Positions 22,696-34,285 are shown, counted from the stretch's first letter. The stretch is 64,000 bases of DNA from Omphalotus guepiniiformis (GCA_028554645.1 JAQOOI010000064.1:2666001-2730000), one strand, 5' to 3'. Translations and numbers: made by a program. The notes: generated from the letters alone by a model not told the origin.

Positions 22696-23927
22696 TGGAC
22701 ATGTACTAGTATCTTCAACACTCTAGTCTGATTGTATCTTATTAGGAACATCAACTCAGCAAGGGTTTGAGGACCTCGAAGCTCTGAGGCTGTGTTGACA
22801 AACGCGGCGCAAGTCATCATATACAACTGGCATATGTACACCGACCAAGAACTCATAGTTCGGCTCCGCCAGGGCGTAGCCAGCAGTCTGGAGCTTTGGT
22901 AAATGGATACGACATCTCTGACCGGTCTCTGACACTTGCATTGAGATTCAACAATCAGGGTGGGAAGAAGAAGTGTCTTTCAATAGTTGCCACTGTCAAA
23001 ACAAACAATCGGCACTGAGGTACATAAAACGGGTGATGACAAGGTCTCTTCCTGCATTTTTCAATTATATTTACGTGCGTCCAAACGTCCGATTCAAAGT
23101 CGAAACTATCCTTGTAGACGCAGTGTACGCGGTCGTGATGAGAAGAACTTGAATCACCTGACTCTGGCGGTCCCCTTGAAATATTCCGCTTTGGCCTCAC
23201 TAAGTTACACTCTTCAACGGAGTCCTGAGTGGACTAATGAGCAAATCAAGTCGGGAGAAACCTACTATGAAATGATACTCCGACATCTAGCTTACTTGTC
23301 GTGCCGTACGACACAAATTCACGTCAAAAGCCAGTACAAGTTCAACTCGTTTAATCTTCCTGCCTGCCGGATACCGTGAGTCTGGATAGGCTCTGCGATA
23401 ACAATTAGCTCGGAGGACTTATGCCCAATTTCCTCGCCATAGCTGACCTGCCGTCACTTGCGCGACTGCGCAAAGAGTATTCGCGCTATACCATTCCTGC
23501 GTTCAATTTCAATTCGGATTCAACTTTTACCGTAATTCTCACAGCGGCGGAGGAGACACTAACATGATTGGCATGGGTAGAGATTGGCATCTGAAGGAAA
23601 ATGGAATGTCGACCCTTGATGCAGCTGTACCGGCTTCTTGCATTGCCATCACTTTCAACTGAAGTATGTACTACATAGCTGACGTATGATGCAATTCCGC
23701 AACAGACCATCCTAAGTATCATTCGACTGAATTGGCTTGAGTACCTCGACGGAGATCCCACACGAAGGATTGCTTCGCAGATCTGGTCCAGTACTGGCGC
23801 TCCGTACAGTATTTGTTCTGCCAGGACGCAGTGCCGTGACACGGCGCAAAACCTCGAGATGGACACTCTATACTCCAACTCGAATTCATCTAATATACAC
23901 ATTTTGGCTTGTCCACCTTTCCCGCTT
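22696..23927. pseudogene. coding-like but unresolved stretch
   Basis: Several plus-strand stretches read like protein but fall in different frames with stops: DISDRSLTLALRFNNQGG (about 22900), LRHLAYLSCRTTQIHVKS (about 23280) and IADLPSLARLRKEYSRYTI (about 23440). A stretch near 23470-23560 (YTIPAFNFN...ILTAAEETL) faintly recalls the N-terminus of class II aldolases, but could equally be a piece of an LRR/F-box-like gene. I could not build one continuous spliced frame. It may be a decayed gene or one with splice sites I failed to place. Confidence 0.3.
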
Positions 23928-25493
23928 TCATCTATTTCGAGGATCGAGCTTTTGGTTTTCCGAATACCCTAATTGTATGATATCTGCCTGAGCAGAAACA
24001 CTCGATACTTTGTCGTGTGGTTGCGTTGGCATTGCTTCTACATCTTGAATTGTCGATGGTTGAGAGACAATGTGGAGGTTCATCTGACCCACGGTCTGTC
24101 AGATAGTTTTATAAGGAGCCGAATGACAACGTTGACAAACTTACTGGAACGGTGAGATTGAAGCCATCAGACCTGAGTATTTCTGTCACTCCCAATTCCT
24201 GTATCGCTAACATCTGTTTACGGAGCTTCGTACGAACGTTGAGAGTCTAATTGAGTCGACAATATCAGATCTATATGCGGCGTGAAAACAAACGATGGAA
24301 CGTACCAAGAGTAGGGTATTCGTGTATAATCTGCCAGAAGGCTATACGACGTTCAAATCAAGAGTCTAGCAGAAGACGAAAAAGAGCAGGGAACTCACTA
24401 GAGCCCAGATTAGATGAAAATTCAGAGAAGGATATGCTACGAACGACACTAGGTCCAGTATCTAGATTTTGGCAAAAATCAATATCAACTCATGTAGACA
24501 AAAAGTGGTGAAGTTGAAAGAATACACTAAACCCCGTTACTACAGCTGCCGTTTCAACAGAGAGCCTTATAATTTTGAAAATTACCCCATCGGTTCCTGA
24601 CAAATGGTTTGGTGAGCTCGTCGAGGTACACACTCAGGAGGACAAGACTCACGGTGGACGCCTGTTCTGCTTTTATTCAGGTGATACGTCAACAGGCATC
24701 TGTGATCTTCGTCATACTCAAAGGAAAAACAACTACATGTGCGAGGAATGACGCACGTTATTGCAAGGTCCAGTGCTACAGACAAAGAGAGCCAGACAGC
24801 AACTAGCGGTATGACCCGTTGAAAATCGGAAGTACTGGACCACCAAGAGTCAGCGAAAGTGACAAATTTGCCTTTGCTAGGGAACCTACGTACTATTGAA
24901 TCTGAAAAGCCTGCACTGCAGCGGCAAAGGCCAAAATGCCTTGAGCGATAGATAGAGTTGAAAGAACGATGAAAGTGATCCATGATTGACTGAATAGCTT
25001 TATACGCCAAGAAAGGAAGAGCTGAATAGGACAAGCAGAGCTTCATTTGAACTAAATAAGAGGGCTATCCATTGCATTATATAACGAGGATCCTTACCAG
25101 GCGGTTATTATGGGAATGGCCGAAACTGCCCAAGGTGCTACGGTCAGATTGCTGGGATTGTTGTAGTTCGTGATACACCAATACCACATGATATAAGCTC
25201 CTATAAGGTCTATTGAGCCAATGATAGGTCATCGAAGTTGATCATAAGAAGTACCTGCACACGAATGGAATGTATCGACGCAAAGTTCATAAGCAACTAG
25301 TAGTCTTAAAAGAGAATTAATATTTCCTTCGTAAATTGGGTAGAAACAGCTCTGCTCACCTTATCAACAGAGGATCTTTGACTCCCGAGGTATAGTAGTT
25401 GAAAAACTGAACGATACAGATCCCATAAACCAAGGTGTTGAGGAGGACCGCTACGAACACAGGTCCCAAAGAGAGCGAAGCCTCATCCATCAT
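23928..25493 (-). CDS. DUF6534-family multi-pass membrane protein (copy 2)
   Basis: Same unknown-function family as 8196-9819. The start MMDEASLSLGPVFVAVLLNT lies at 25493. Spliced segments: LNTLVYGICIVQFFNYYTSG and VKDPLLIR; LLVAYELCVDTFHSCA; AYIMWYWCITNYNNPSNL; CPIQLFLSWRIKLFSQS; VAVWLSLSVALDLAIT; YHLNKSRTGVHRTDGVIFKI; SVETAAVVTGF; ILDLVSFVAYPSLNFHLIWA; PSGRLYTNTLLL and TLNVRTKLRKQM. The soluble tail begins TVGQMNLHIVSQPSTIQDVE and stops at 23928. All introns (about nine) join in phase and match the positions and phases of copy 1. No broken residue was noticed. Confidence 0.85.
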
Positions 25494-26620
25494 ACGTGCC
25501 CGAGCCGGCGCCAATAATCGAAGACAAGTGGGATTTTCCGTCAGCCTACAATTCTTAAATACACAATCTAAGATGGTTAGCGCTGATGTATGTTGCCACT
25601 TTGTCAAATTAATGACGGACGTGGATGCACTGAATGCACAGTCAATCGGCAGGCATTGAAGACGCCACCAAGAAAAAAAATCGAGACCGAATGTACTCGC
25701 TCATCTCAAGGAATTGCCCGTACGCCCTGCTCGGATGTCGTTGAAATAGCACGCGTAGCTGCTTATTTATTGTTAAACGACAATATTTGCAGAGGAAAGG
25801 CAGAAAAGCACGGACTGAACGCCATGCACCTGTCGTAGTTGACGTCCCGGATCAGCATAACATCGACCGCACAACATTTCAATAGCGATCATACCGATGT
25901 CCAATTTCACCCCGAGACTGACGGAGGAACAAAACGCCATGTACAGTCGTGTCGAGGAAGTGATTAGGAAGGTTTGTCCGCTAGAGCACGCCTTCTAGAT
26001 AAAAACGAACCAAATATCTGCCCATGAAAGGAGTTGAGCGATTGCGATTCCTGTAGACAAGAAATAGATGGTTAGCAGGTACTTTTCGTGACACAGCACT
26101 TTCGGGAGTAGAATCAAAGGGTAGGAGGGTACGCCGTGAGCTAACCCTTCTTGGATATGTAGATGGCCGTGATACAGTTGGTGATGGCGACACAGATATG
26201 TAGATGTCTTCCAGTTTTGTCGGTCTCTCGTTTATCTTTATGTGGAGAGAAACCTTCTTCCCAGTGAGATTAACCGCCTAGATAGACGACCTTTTGACAC
26301 GGAACAGCGGCCCCGGGAGCAATTGTGCTTCATCTGACCGTGAATGTATGCTCTCGACCACTCTCAACCCGTCCTCGGGAGAGCTGGGACTGAAAAATCG
26401 TTGCGAAAAGAGGAATATTCATGCCAATATGTTAACAGATTGCTAACAGATTGTCAAAGTGGAAAACAAAAGACAGAGATGATGGTTTCAAGATAATATG
26501 CAATTTAGAGAAGCTCTCAAGTTCTGATTCTTTGTTTGTTTACAACGTTCAAGGACAACAGCGCGTCTTGCTTGCCAATGCCTGCCGGCGGTAAGCAGCT
26601 TTGCATCCCTCTTTTCCTCA
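25494..26620. other. divergent intergenic region
   Basis: It holds the promoter sides of the DUF6534 copy 2 gene (minus) and RPA34 (plus). A 26-codon open stretch from the ATG at about 25892 (MSNFTPRLTEEQNAMYSRVE) ends at a possible splice site but does not extend into a recognisable gene. Otherwise I see nothing. Confidence 0.4.
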
Positions 26621-27566
26621 ATGTCGGATTCCGACATATCAGATCTCCCCGAAACTACTGCTATATTAAAGTCAACAAAGAAGAGCAAAGATAAAGGAAA
26701 AAGAAAATCTACATCTGGTCCAAAGAACGAAGGTGTCGATCCCACATGGGCTTATAAACCCCCAGAAGGATTAGTCGTGGTCGAAGACGTACTAGGCGAC
26801 GCAGAAGAATGGGATTGGGACAATTTCAATAAAAACGAGGATCTTGAGCTTTGGCTTATTCGTGTTCCGAACGGAGTACGGTTCTACTTCTTCCCCATAC
26901 TAAACCCTCGCGTGTTGTGAAGCTGACCTGACGTCTAAATCCTAGGTTAAACCAAAACATCTGGAGAACGTCTCTATAGACCTACCAAAGAACCCTCGAA
27001 GTGAGAAAGCAGGAACATTAAATCGAAAACATACTCAGTATGATATATGGAATGTTGGGGAAGATGCCGATCAGCCTGTAGGTGGTGAAGAGATTAAAGG
27101 CTTGTCTTGTCTCCTTCCCCGAAAAAAGAAAGGAGGGGAATTACGCATTGGTATGCTTGCATTTCCCCACTAAATTCACATACCCTAACTCTTGACTTTG
27201 ACTCCCATTGCCCCCCGACCCATCTCTCGACACCTTGTAGTCTCCGCTCACCCACCCCAACCAAAAGCTCCCGAGTCTTCAGATGAAGTCGAGCTGAAAA
27301 ATCCTCCCCGTTTCTCATACCCTAAAGAATTACTCACCCATCGATATGTGGCTTTTGGTTCGGTGAATGATGTTGTTGATAGTGCGAAGGATGACGATGG
27401 CGATGGCGATGCTACTATGGATGTGGACATTCCGAGTGTTTCACCTACTCAACCTGTAGAAAAACCTGCGAAGCAGAAGGTCGATTCCAAGGCTGCTAAG
27501 AAGCGAAAGAATGCTGGGGAGGTAGAGTTACCTAGTGCAAAGAAACAGAAAAAGTTGAAGAAGTGA
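26621..27566 (+). CDS. RPA34: RNA polymerase I subunit RPA34 (RPA34.5/CAST family)
   Basis: This subunit forms a TFIIF-like heterodimer with RPA49 on RNA polymerase I in the nucleolus. Exon 1 starts at 26621 with an acidic/basic N-terminus, then WAYKPPEGLVVV and ELWLIRVPNG. Intron 1 (GTACGG...CCTAG) leads to VKPKHLENVSIDLP, the conserved dimerisation strand. Next come HTQYDIWNVGEDADQPVGGE and LSCLLPRKKKGGELRI. Intron 2 starts GTATGC at 27151. The last exon contains PPRFSYPKELLTHRYVAFGS and a Lys-rich tail (KKRKNAGEVELPSAKKQKKL), typical of A34 subunits. About 250 residues. The 3' end of intron 2 is ambiguous: the only AG (27239-27240) splices in frame, but removes a block (APRPISRHLV) that looks conserved. 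Confidence 0.85.
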
Positions 27567-27862
27567 TGTTTCTCGCTATGTTTCCGTTCTTGTTCGTCCC
27601 TTATATACATACCATTATGTTGCGTACGCTGTTATCCACCGTACCCGTACACGATTGAACGCGTCGAGAAGTCCAGAGCTTTCCTGTGTTCAGACTACGA
27701 AATGATACAATATGTACTATATACGTGCTCCCAAAAAAAGAAAAAAAAAAACAAAGAATAATAATAAAACAAGTCATTATACCGCCCGATAGAAATAATG
27801 AAAGCACATAAAAAGAGACAGCAAGCACCCCCACCCCCTTCCATTGTATCAGGACATTGACC
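27567..27862. other. convergent intergenic region
   Basis: 3' UTRs of RPA34 (plus) and ADA3 (minus). It contains a purine-rich AAAAAAAGAAAAAAAAAA tract near 27725-27755 and ATAATAATAAAA at about 27760, plausible polyadenylation context. Confidence 0.4.
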
Positions 27863-30458
27863 TCACCCAACATCCATCTCTTCCCCCTTGATTTCTCTCG
27901 CTTTCTCCTTACCCTTCACATGGTTCTGATTTCCATTAACCTTCACCTCACCCCGCACCTCACCCTTTCCCGATTGACTCAACTGACTCTGCTGCATCGC
28001 CAACTCTCTAACCTCCTCCTCAATTCCAGCGAATATACTCTCCTTCGGAAACCCCCAAATCCTCCCAGGATTCTCGCTCTCCTTCTGATCGAAAAACCCT
28101 CCGATATCATCCACCCACTTCCTTCTCGTCTCTACCAACTGTCTCAACTGCTCGCTCACCACTAACCTATTCTCCTCATCCGGGCCTAATCCAAGCGCAG
28201 CAGGACACGGCGGTAAAGGTCCACCACCCTCTGCCCCTGCCCCACTAACACTACCACCACTCCCGTTCCCATTCACATCACCGTTGACCGCATTATCCAC
28301 CCCCTTCTTCTTTTTCTTACCCAGCTTCGGCGCATCCTTCTTCTGCAGCCGACTAAACGTGTTAGTGATGTTCCTGTCTATCGAGTCTCTGAGCTCGAGG
28401 TATTCCTGGTACCCTAGTCTATCGCGCGCGATGGCGGCATATCGGGCTTTCCGTGCCTTGTTGGTGGCGCAGACCGTTCGTAGCTCGCTTTGAGCTTGGC
28501 GAAGTGCTGTAGCTATAGGATCGTCCACTTTGTCGGAATAGTCAGGCTAAAGAGAGAATCGGGTAGAACAAGTCAGTTAGATTTCGCAAAAGTGTGTATG
28601 CCAACAGCACGAAAGGGAAAGGAATAGTATCAGATAGTGCGGGTCAAAGCCCGAAGGTAGCTGAGATAGGTTTCTGCACTGCAGGGAACCCCTGCATAAA
28701 GCCAAATGCCTCAAACATCATTCGACGGACTGGATTGGACAGCCCGAGGTGAAGAAATGAAGAATAAAAAGGACTCACAATACCATCTAATAACCCATGA
28801 AACCTCATAGTATCCCTAATTCTAACCTCTAAATCAGACACGTTCATCTTTTCCTTCCTAGAAGCCGCGGCTCCACTTCCTCCAGGCCGACCTTCCATCG
28901 CATCCTCCGCAGCTTTCACACCCTTCCACGTATTATTTTCCATCGGCAACAACGCACTAATCAGCCTCTCTGTCAAGGGCCCATGACCCTTCTCCTCTAC
29001 CAACAAATCAGGCTCCGAAAGCGTCGAAGGATCCCACTTCGGGACGGGTGCAGCAAATGGGGACGTAGACGTCGACGCCTCGCCCGATCCCCCAGGTACA
29101 GGTGGTATTCCCAACCGATCTTGCTCCTCCCAAACTTCGAGATAATGCCTGCCTAACCTGGGCATCACAAATGGTTCCACTTCGTCTCCGGTGTATTCCA
29201 AAAACCCAAGGTCCTCCTCGCGTAAGAACCTGAGATACGGCTCGATGCTGGAGTAGAAAGTAGTAACACTGGTCTGCGTTGGTGGTTTTAATTTACTGAA
29301 GTCTTCTGTGACTTCTGACGGTTTACTAGGTCCGGGTATTGGTGGTGGTGGTATCGGCGGGCGGGGTGGTAAAAGTGGATAGTTTTGTGGGACAGAGAAA
29401 TCGGGTCCTGTCTGTAGGACAACTGTCAGTTATACAATGACATGGAAATTGTTTGAATTGACCTTGGAATAAGATTGAGAGGAGGAAGATATTGATTTGA
29501 TCGCCTTCGGAGGCGGAAGATGTGAATTAGGAAGCGGATGTGAGTGTGCAACCGGAGGAGTGGCTTTCCGAGCTCGCTGGGGTTCTACTGCAGATCCAAT
29601 AGGTCAGGTCAGAAATTAATCGTTGGAAAACAACACTGACCCATCTCAACATCGCTGTCTTCGAGATCCCGCTTCCGCTTCTTCTTCTTCTTCTTGTCCT
29701 CGCTAGCACTAGACAAATCGTAATTGAGCTCCCATTGTTGATTATATTGATCGTGGAATGAACTGACTTGCGAGGATCTAATGAAGATCTCGAGGAAGAA
29801 GGGGCAACAGATGTTAGAGGATGAGATGATAGACGAGACTTGCTCGAGGAGGCCAGTGGTCTCATGTCGTCTAGCTCGGGAAGAGGAGTGACTGAAAGGT
29901 CGAAACCGACAAGGAAAGAAGCCCATTATGCGATCACGAAGACCAGTGCATAGGAAGGTAGAGTGGCAAAGGAGCCAGAGAATGAGCGTTTAACATTTGC
30001 GTTCCATGCACGGGCGCCAGCATCCGATTGAAGCGTAAATCAAAAGACGTTCGTATTACCACATTGGCATTGGCGTTTTCAGCAGGTGATATTCGAGACC
30101 AAGGAATTGAAGGCCGAAAATAGGCGAACAAAAGTATAATATAGCATCAAGCTCATGAGAGGTCTCCCAAGTACAAACGAGCAAAGATACACGTACAATC
30201 GCGTTCGCGCTTGATCTTTTCAACCGCTTTTGCTTTTCCCTTCTCCTTCTCCTTCATACGACGCATAGACTCCTCTAGAATCTTCAAGTCTTCACAGGCC
30301 TTCTCGACCTTTTCCAAGGACTTTTGCTTCAAAAGTGCTAGCTCGGCATGAAGCGCTTCAAGCTCATCCGTAGGTGGTATAGCTTCTGGAGGATTCTTCA
30401 GCAGCGCCGAACGCACTGGACTTGGAACGCTATAAGGCGCGAGTCTCGTCCCCATTGT
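27863..30458 (-). CDS. ADA3: SAGA/ADA histone acetyltransferase complex subunit Ada3 (Ngg1)
   Basis: Ada3 links Gcn5 and Ada2 in the SAGA and ADA complexes, which acetylate nucleosomal histone H3. The start MGTRLAPYSVPSPVRSALL lies at 30458. A coiled-coil-like helix follows (LEALHAELALLKQKSLEKV to MKEKEKGKAKAVEKIKRERD). Later exons give SSHPLTSVAPSSSRSSLDPR, a basic patch (KKKKKKRKRDLEDSDVEM), a Pro-rich linker (PPRPPIPPPPIPGPSKPSE) and YLRFLREEDLGFLE. The C-terminal Ada3 domain reads DPIATALRQAQSELRTVCAT, NKARKARYAAIARDRLGYQE, then YLELRDSIDRNITNTFSRLQ with a Lys-rich tail. Stop at 27863. Exon structure at 29890-30190 is uncertain. The start is 292 bp from, and divergent to, THI20. Confidence 0.85.
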
Positions 30459-30749
30459 GCCGCAAACACACAAGTTCACCGCCGTAGAGTCCCGCGAAAC
30501 CCTAAGGCAAAGCTCTTTGTAAGGCTAAAATTTTGCCTGTAGATGATAAATAGAGCCTGCTAGATGGCCGTTGAAGCGCAACTTGTCGCGCGAGATGGAG
30601 GTTCAGGTACAAGGAGCCAAGCTTGCTTTTCTGGATCACGCGTCGCAATTACTTCAGAATTCCCGCGGTCCGTTTATGCCGTCAATTTGCCGGCCCTCCT
30701 TTGAGCTCAAGATTTTTCCTGAATTTTCAGAATTTTCTTCTTTCACTAA

Positions 30750-32851
30750 ATGTCCACAGATATACAGCCGGTAGTATTGACGATAGCAGGCTCAGACTCA
30801 AGTGGTGGCGCTGGTATACAAGTGGGATTAATGCTGGATTTTTTAATTCCTATATGTTCTTAAACGCGTACCGTCAAGGCTGATCTGAAAACTTTTGCTG
30901 CTCACGGGTGTTATGGTGCAAGTGCTATAACTGCCTTGACTGCACAGAACACTGTCGGTGTACAAGATGTCTTCGCACCACCTCCGAGCTTCGTGGAAAG
31001 ACAGGTCAGTTGGAAACATGTTCCTAGCTCAACTTGTATATTGCTAACGCCGCACGCAGATCAAGTCGGTTCTTGAGGATCTAGATGTCCGTGCTATGAA
31101 GACTGGAATGCTGTTTGACACAGATATAACACGAGCTATAATCTCAGTACTAAAGTCACACTACTCCGATACAGAAATCCCAGCTCTCGTCTGCGATCCT
31201 GTTTGCGTCTCCACGTCCGGCCACACCCTGCTTCACCCGGATGCAATCGATGTCATGATCTCAGAGCTTTTCCCTCTGGCTCATCTCATCACTCCGAACA
31301 AGTCTGAAGCAGAGCTTCTCTTATCGAGACGCGACCTCCCTTCAACAATCGACACTCTGGAAGACATGTGTTCCGCCGCTAGAGACATTTTATCTCTCGG
31401 ACCCAAGGCTGTTCTCCTGAAAGGAGGGCATATCACCGCGAAAGTCGCCGACGTGCAACGGCTCTCTGCCTCAAATCCTACACTCCGTATCTTTTGGGAT
31501 GGCCTCTTTGACGAGAACATGGAAATCCTGCGAGTCGGCCGGGACACTGAGCCCGAGCTCGTTGCGGATCTCCTGGAAGAAGCTACCGGGGAACCGACGC
31601 TGTTCGTACGTCAACGCATTGACTCGACCAGCACGCATGGAACCGGTTGCACTCTGAGTGCCTCAATCGCCTCAGGCTTGGCTCGCGGATTGAACCGTTC
31701 GTATATCACGTCCCGCTCGTTTGATAGTCGACTGACCATTCGGAATAGTTGTTGATGCCGTTCGAAGTGCTACGGTGTACACGCATCTCGGTATCGAGAC
31801 TGCTTCATCGATCGGGAGCGGACACGGACCTCTGAATCACCTTCATGCGATAGTTCAACGGTGTGTACCAAAGTAAGATATCCTTGACTCCTCAACAAAA
31901 TAGGTCATTGAACTCCAATAAAGGATAACCCCCAGCAACCCATACCCTTTCACCCGTCTACTAATTCAAGGTTCTGCGCAGACGTGGAAAGCTTACGTCG
32001 AACACGAATTTGTGAAGCAACTTGGACGAGGCACACTAGCCAGAGAGCGTTTTATCCACTTCATCAAGTACACCCCGTGCATTTTCTTCATCATAGAAAA
32101 CTCCTCATTAACACTAATCCCAGGCAGGACTACCTCTACCTGAGATACTATGCTCGAGCATACGCGTACGTCCCATATCCCATCCCTCACATCATACTTC
32201 TCTCACACCATACCCACCCCCCAGCCTACTCTCAGCCAAGTCCACCACATTTCCCGCCATTGCCTCCGCCACCCAAGTCATCCTAAACATCCTCGAAGAA
32301 ATCAAAACCCACACTGCTTTCTGCGCCACTTTCGGTGTATCTTTAAACGAGCTACAAACCACGAAGGAGTCACCCGCGACAGCAGCCTATGGTGGGTATC
32401 TCCTCAATATCGGTTTGCAAGGTATGTTTGCTGTCGTCATTCTTTTCTTGGCGAACTATGTTCACATATAGTAATGTGGACTAGGCGATACTTCGAAGCT
32501 TTTGATGGCACTCCTGGCCTGCCTGCTTGGCTATGGAGAGGTAGGACTCTGGTTGAAGAATGAAGCTAGTAAACCGGATAGCTGGGTCGTTCTCGAGGGC
32601 AACGCGTATCTGCAGTGGATTGAAGATTATTCCGGCGAGCAATATCATGCTGCGGTCAAACTTGGATTAGGTTCGTCTTCCATCAATGATCCCTTTCAAT
32701 CTTTCTGATACATGGATGTATAGCAACCATTGAGACGCGTGCGGCAGAAGACCCTCCGTCATCACAAAGATTCGGAGAATGGTGTGAGGTCTGGAATCGT
32801 TGTACGGAGCTTGAGTGTGGGTTTTGGGACATGGCGATGAATTTGTCGTAA
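30750..32851 (+). CDS. THI20: THI20-type bifunctional HMP/HMP-P kinase and thiaminase II
   Basis: It phosphorylates hydroxymethylpyrimidine and its phosphate in thiamine synthesis, and the C-terminal thiaminase II (TenA-like) domain salvages pyrimidine from degraded thiamine. The kinase domain starts at 30750: VVLTIAGSDSSGGAGIQ, then ADLKTFAAHGCYGASAITAL, VRAMKTGMLF, VCDPVCVSTSGHTLL, LITPNKSEAELLL and VLLKGGH. The anion-hole motif STHGTGCTLSASIASGLARG ends the kinase part. After YTHLGIETA comes the TenA part: NPYPFTRLLIQGS, WKAYVEHEFVKQLGRGTL, QDYLYLRYYARAYA, THTAFCATFGVSLNEL and LLACLLGYGEVG (catalytic Cys context). The stop is TAA at 32849. Six or seven short introns splice in frame. The fused architecture matches yeast Thi20. 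Confidence 0.93.
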
Positions 32852-33268
32852 AGGTGAGTTGAGGAGGCATTAAATGACCAAGATATTGGTTTTATGGGCA
32901 GATTGATTGAAAGGACGCGCGAACGAGACTGAATAGAACAAATATTTCAAAAGGAAACAATTTATAGACAGTATTAAGTGGCAGATATAGAGCACAGGCC
33001 ACAGCTAGTGTACTTAGTATAAAACAACAACTCGATTAACTACCAATCCACGCCCACCTTGACAGTCTGCACAGCTCCATGAGACTTGAAATGGTGGATA
33101 CTACAACCATAATGCATACTACATCAAATGTGCGCAACACATTCTTCTTCCGAGATTGAGCGCTTGGTCCATCAATTCGAATCGGCCACCCTTGAGACAA
33201 ACGCTGAAGACCGATCATGCTCTACCATATTGATGACCTGCTCAGCGAGCAGGCAAAGATCTGCAAGT
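32852..33268. other. convergent intergenic region
   Basis: 3' UTR space between THI20 (plus) and the small zinc-cluster gene (minus). No repeated or coding pattern was seen. Confidence 0.4.
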
Positions 33269-34150
33269 TTATTCCCTTTGCGAAGTGACAGGCGCACTTT
33301 CGGTCTACAACATGTTTTTGTTATCGTAGATGACAGGGAACGTTTCAATCATACCTGGGACGCAGTTTCTAAAGTATCCTGTGCATCCAGATTGTTGTTC
33401 AATTGCTTCCTCAACTCGCGTCGTGCTCTTCTGGCTGTGTATTTACATTCTGTGATGTAAGCACAAATACCATTAGCCACCCCCAGCAATAGAAAATCAG
33501 ATGGTATGTAGAGAGTGGACGTCAAAGAGGATACACACCCCAATTTCTCTTAGTGCATGATTCACAAGCAAGGTGATCTGATGTTGCTGTGCATCGACGC
33601 TTTCTTCGGCGACATGGATCGCAGGCTGAAAACGGGAAACGCGAATAAGAAGAGAGACCAAAACGCGGAAAAATAAGTACCATGTCCATATCCGCGAGTC
33701 TGGTCAGGTTGAAGAGAATCAGTTTTGCTGCTCTTGTCAGGTTGATGAGAACTTTCAATCTTCTTAAACTTGTACAACTTCCTTGGTCTTACTTGACATT
33801 CTGTGAGCAGTCAACCATCGATAACAATCAAATGACGGTAAAGCAGTAAAGCTTCAATGAGACCATATACACACCCAAGTTCCTCTTTATGCATTCGTCG
33901 CAAGCAAGGTGAGTTAAAGTCATTGTGCATCGAATCTTTCTTCCATGACAAAAGATGCAGGCTAAAATCAGACAAAATAGATCAAGAAGAGAGACTATAA
34001 ATGCGGGAAAATAAGTACCATATCTGCGAGGTATTGCAATCGGAACAGCGCTAGCTTCTGAGGCATCTGAGGGAGAAAGATGGCAAATAATCAATTGGAA
34101 TCTTGAAAGAAAATCAAACTTTGTGGAGAGTCATCAAGGGATGTTTGCAT
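33269..34150 (-). CDS. small protein with two complete Zn(II)2Cys6 clusters
   Basis: A predicted nuclear DNA-binding protein of 167 residues. Seven exons, high to low: 34120-34150, 34019-34066, 33875-33961, 33681-33800, 33539-33625, 33355-33449, 33269-33304. Their lengths sum to 504 nt, and every junction keeps frame (phase 1 throughout except the last, phase 0). Exon 3 gives ACIFCHGRKIRC...LACDECIKRN and exon 4 completes it with LEC. Exon 5 gives ACDPCRRRKRRC...LACESCTKRN and exon 6 completes it with WEC. Both have C-x2-C-x6-C-x8-C-x2-C-x6-C spacing. The linker is Lys/Ser/Gln-rich (YKFKKIESSHQPDKSS). After cluster 2 comes a basic helix (TARRARRELRKQLNNN) that could be a nuclear signal or a dimerisation helix, and then the protein ends. 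The fungal-TF middle homology domain is absent. The start is the first in-frame ATG with a valid splice; an extra 5' exon cannot be excluded. Confidence 0.82.
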
Positions 34151-34285
34151 CACTTCCTGAAGAGACCAGCCACTCAATTACAGTATGTAGTCGTATGGTA
34201 AGTTACTTACTAACTTGTTCACTTATAAGTCCCTGCCAAAAAAGTATTTCTCACGCCCTATTAACTCCTCGAACTTTCATGTGTC

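Noticed and set aside
23424..23560. Class II fructose-bisphosphate aldolase N-terminus
   Set aside because: Only a loose match to an IPAFN-type motif, no later aldolase motifs and the frame breaks soon after; kept only as a possibility in the unresolved region.
23486..23902. 138-codon minus-strand open frame as a gene
   Set aside because: Composition and lack of splice or family pattern suggest a shadow of plus-strand sequence; no motif recognised.
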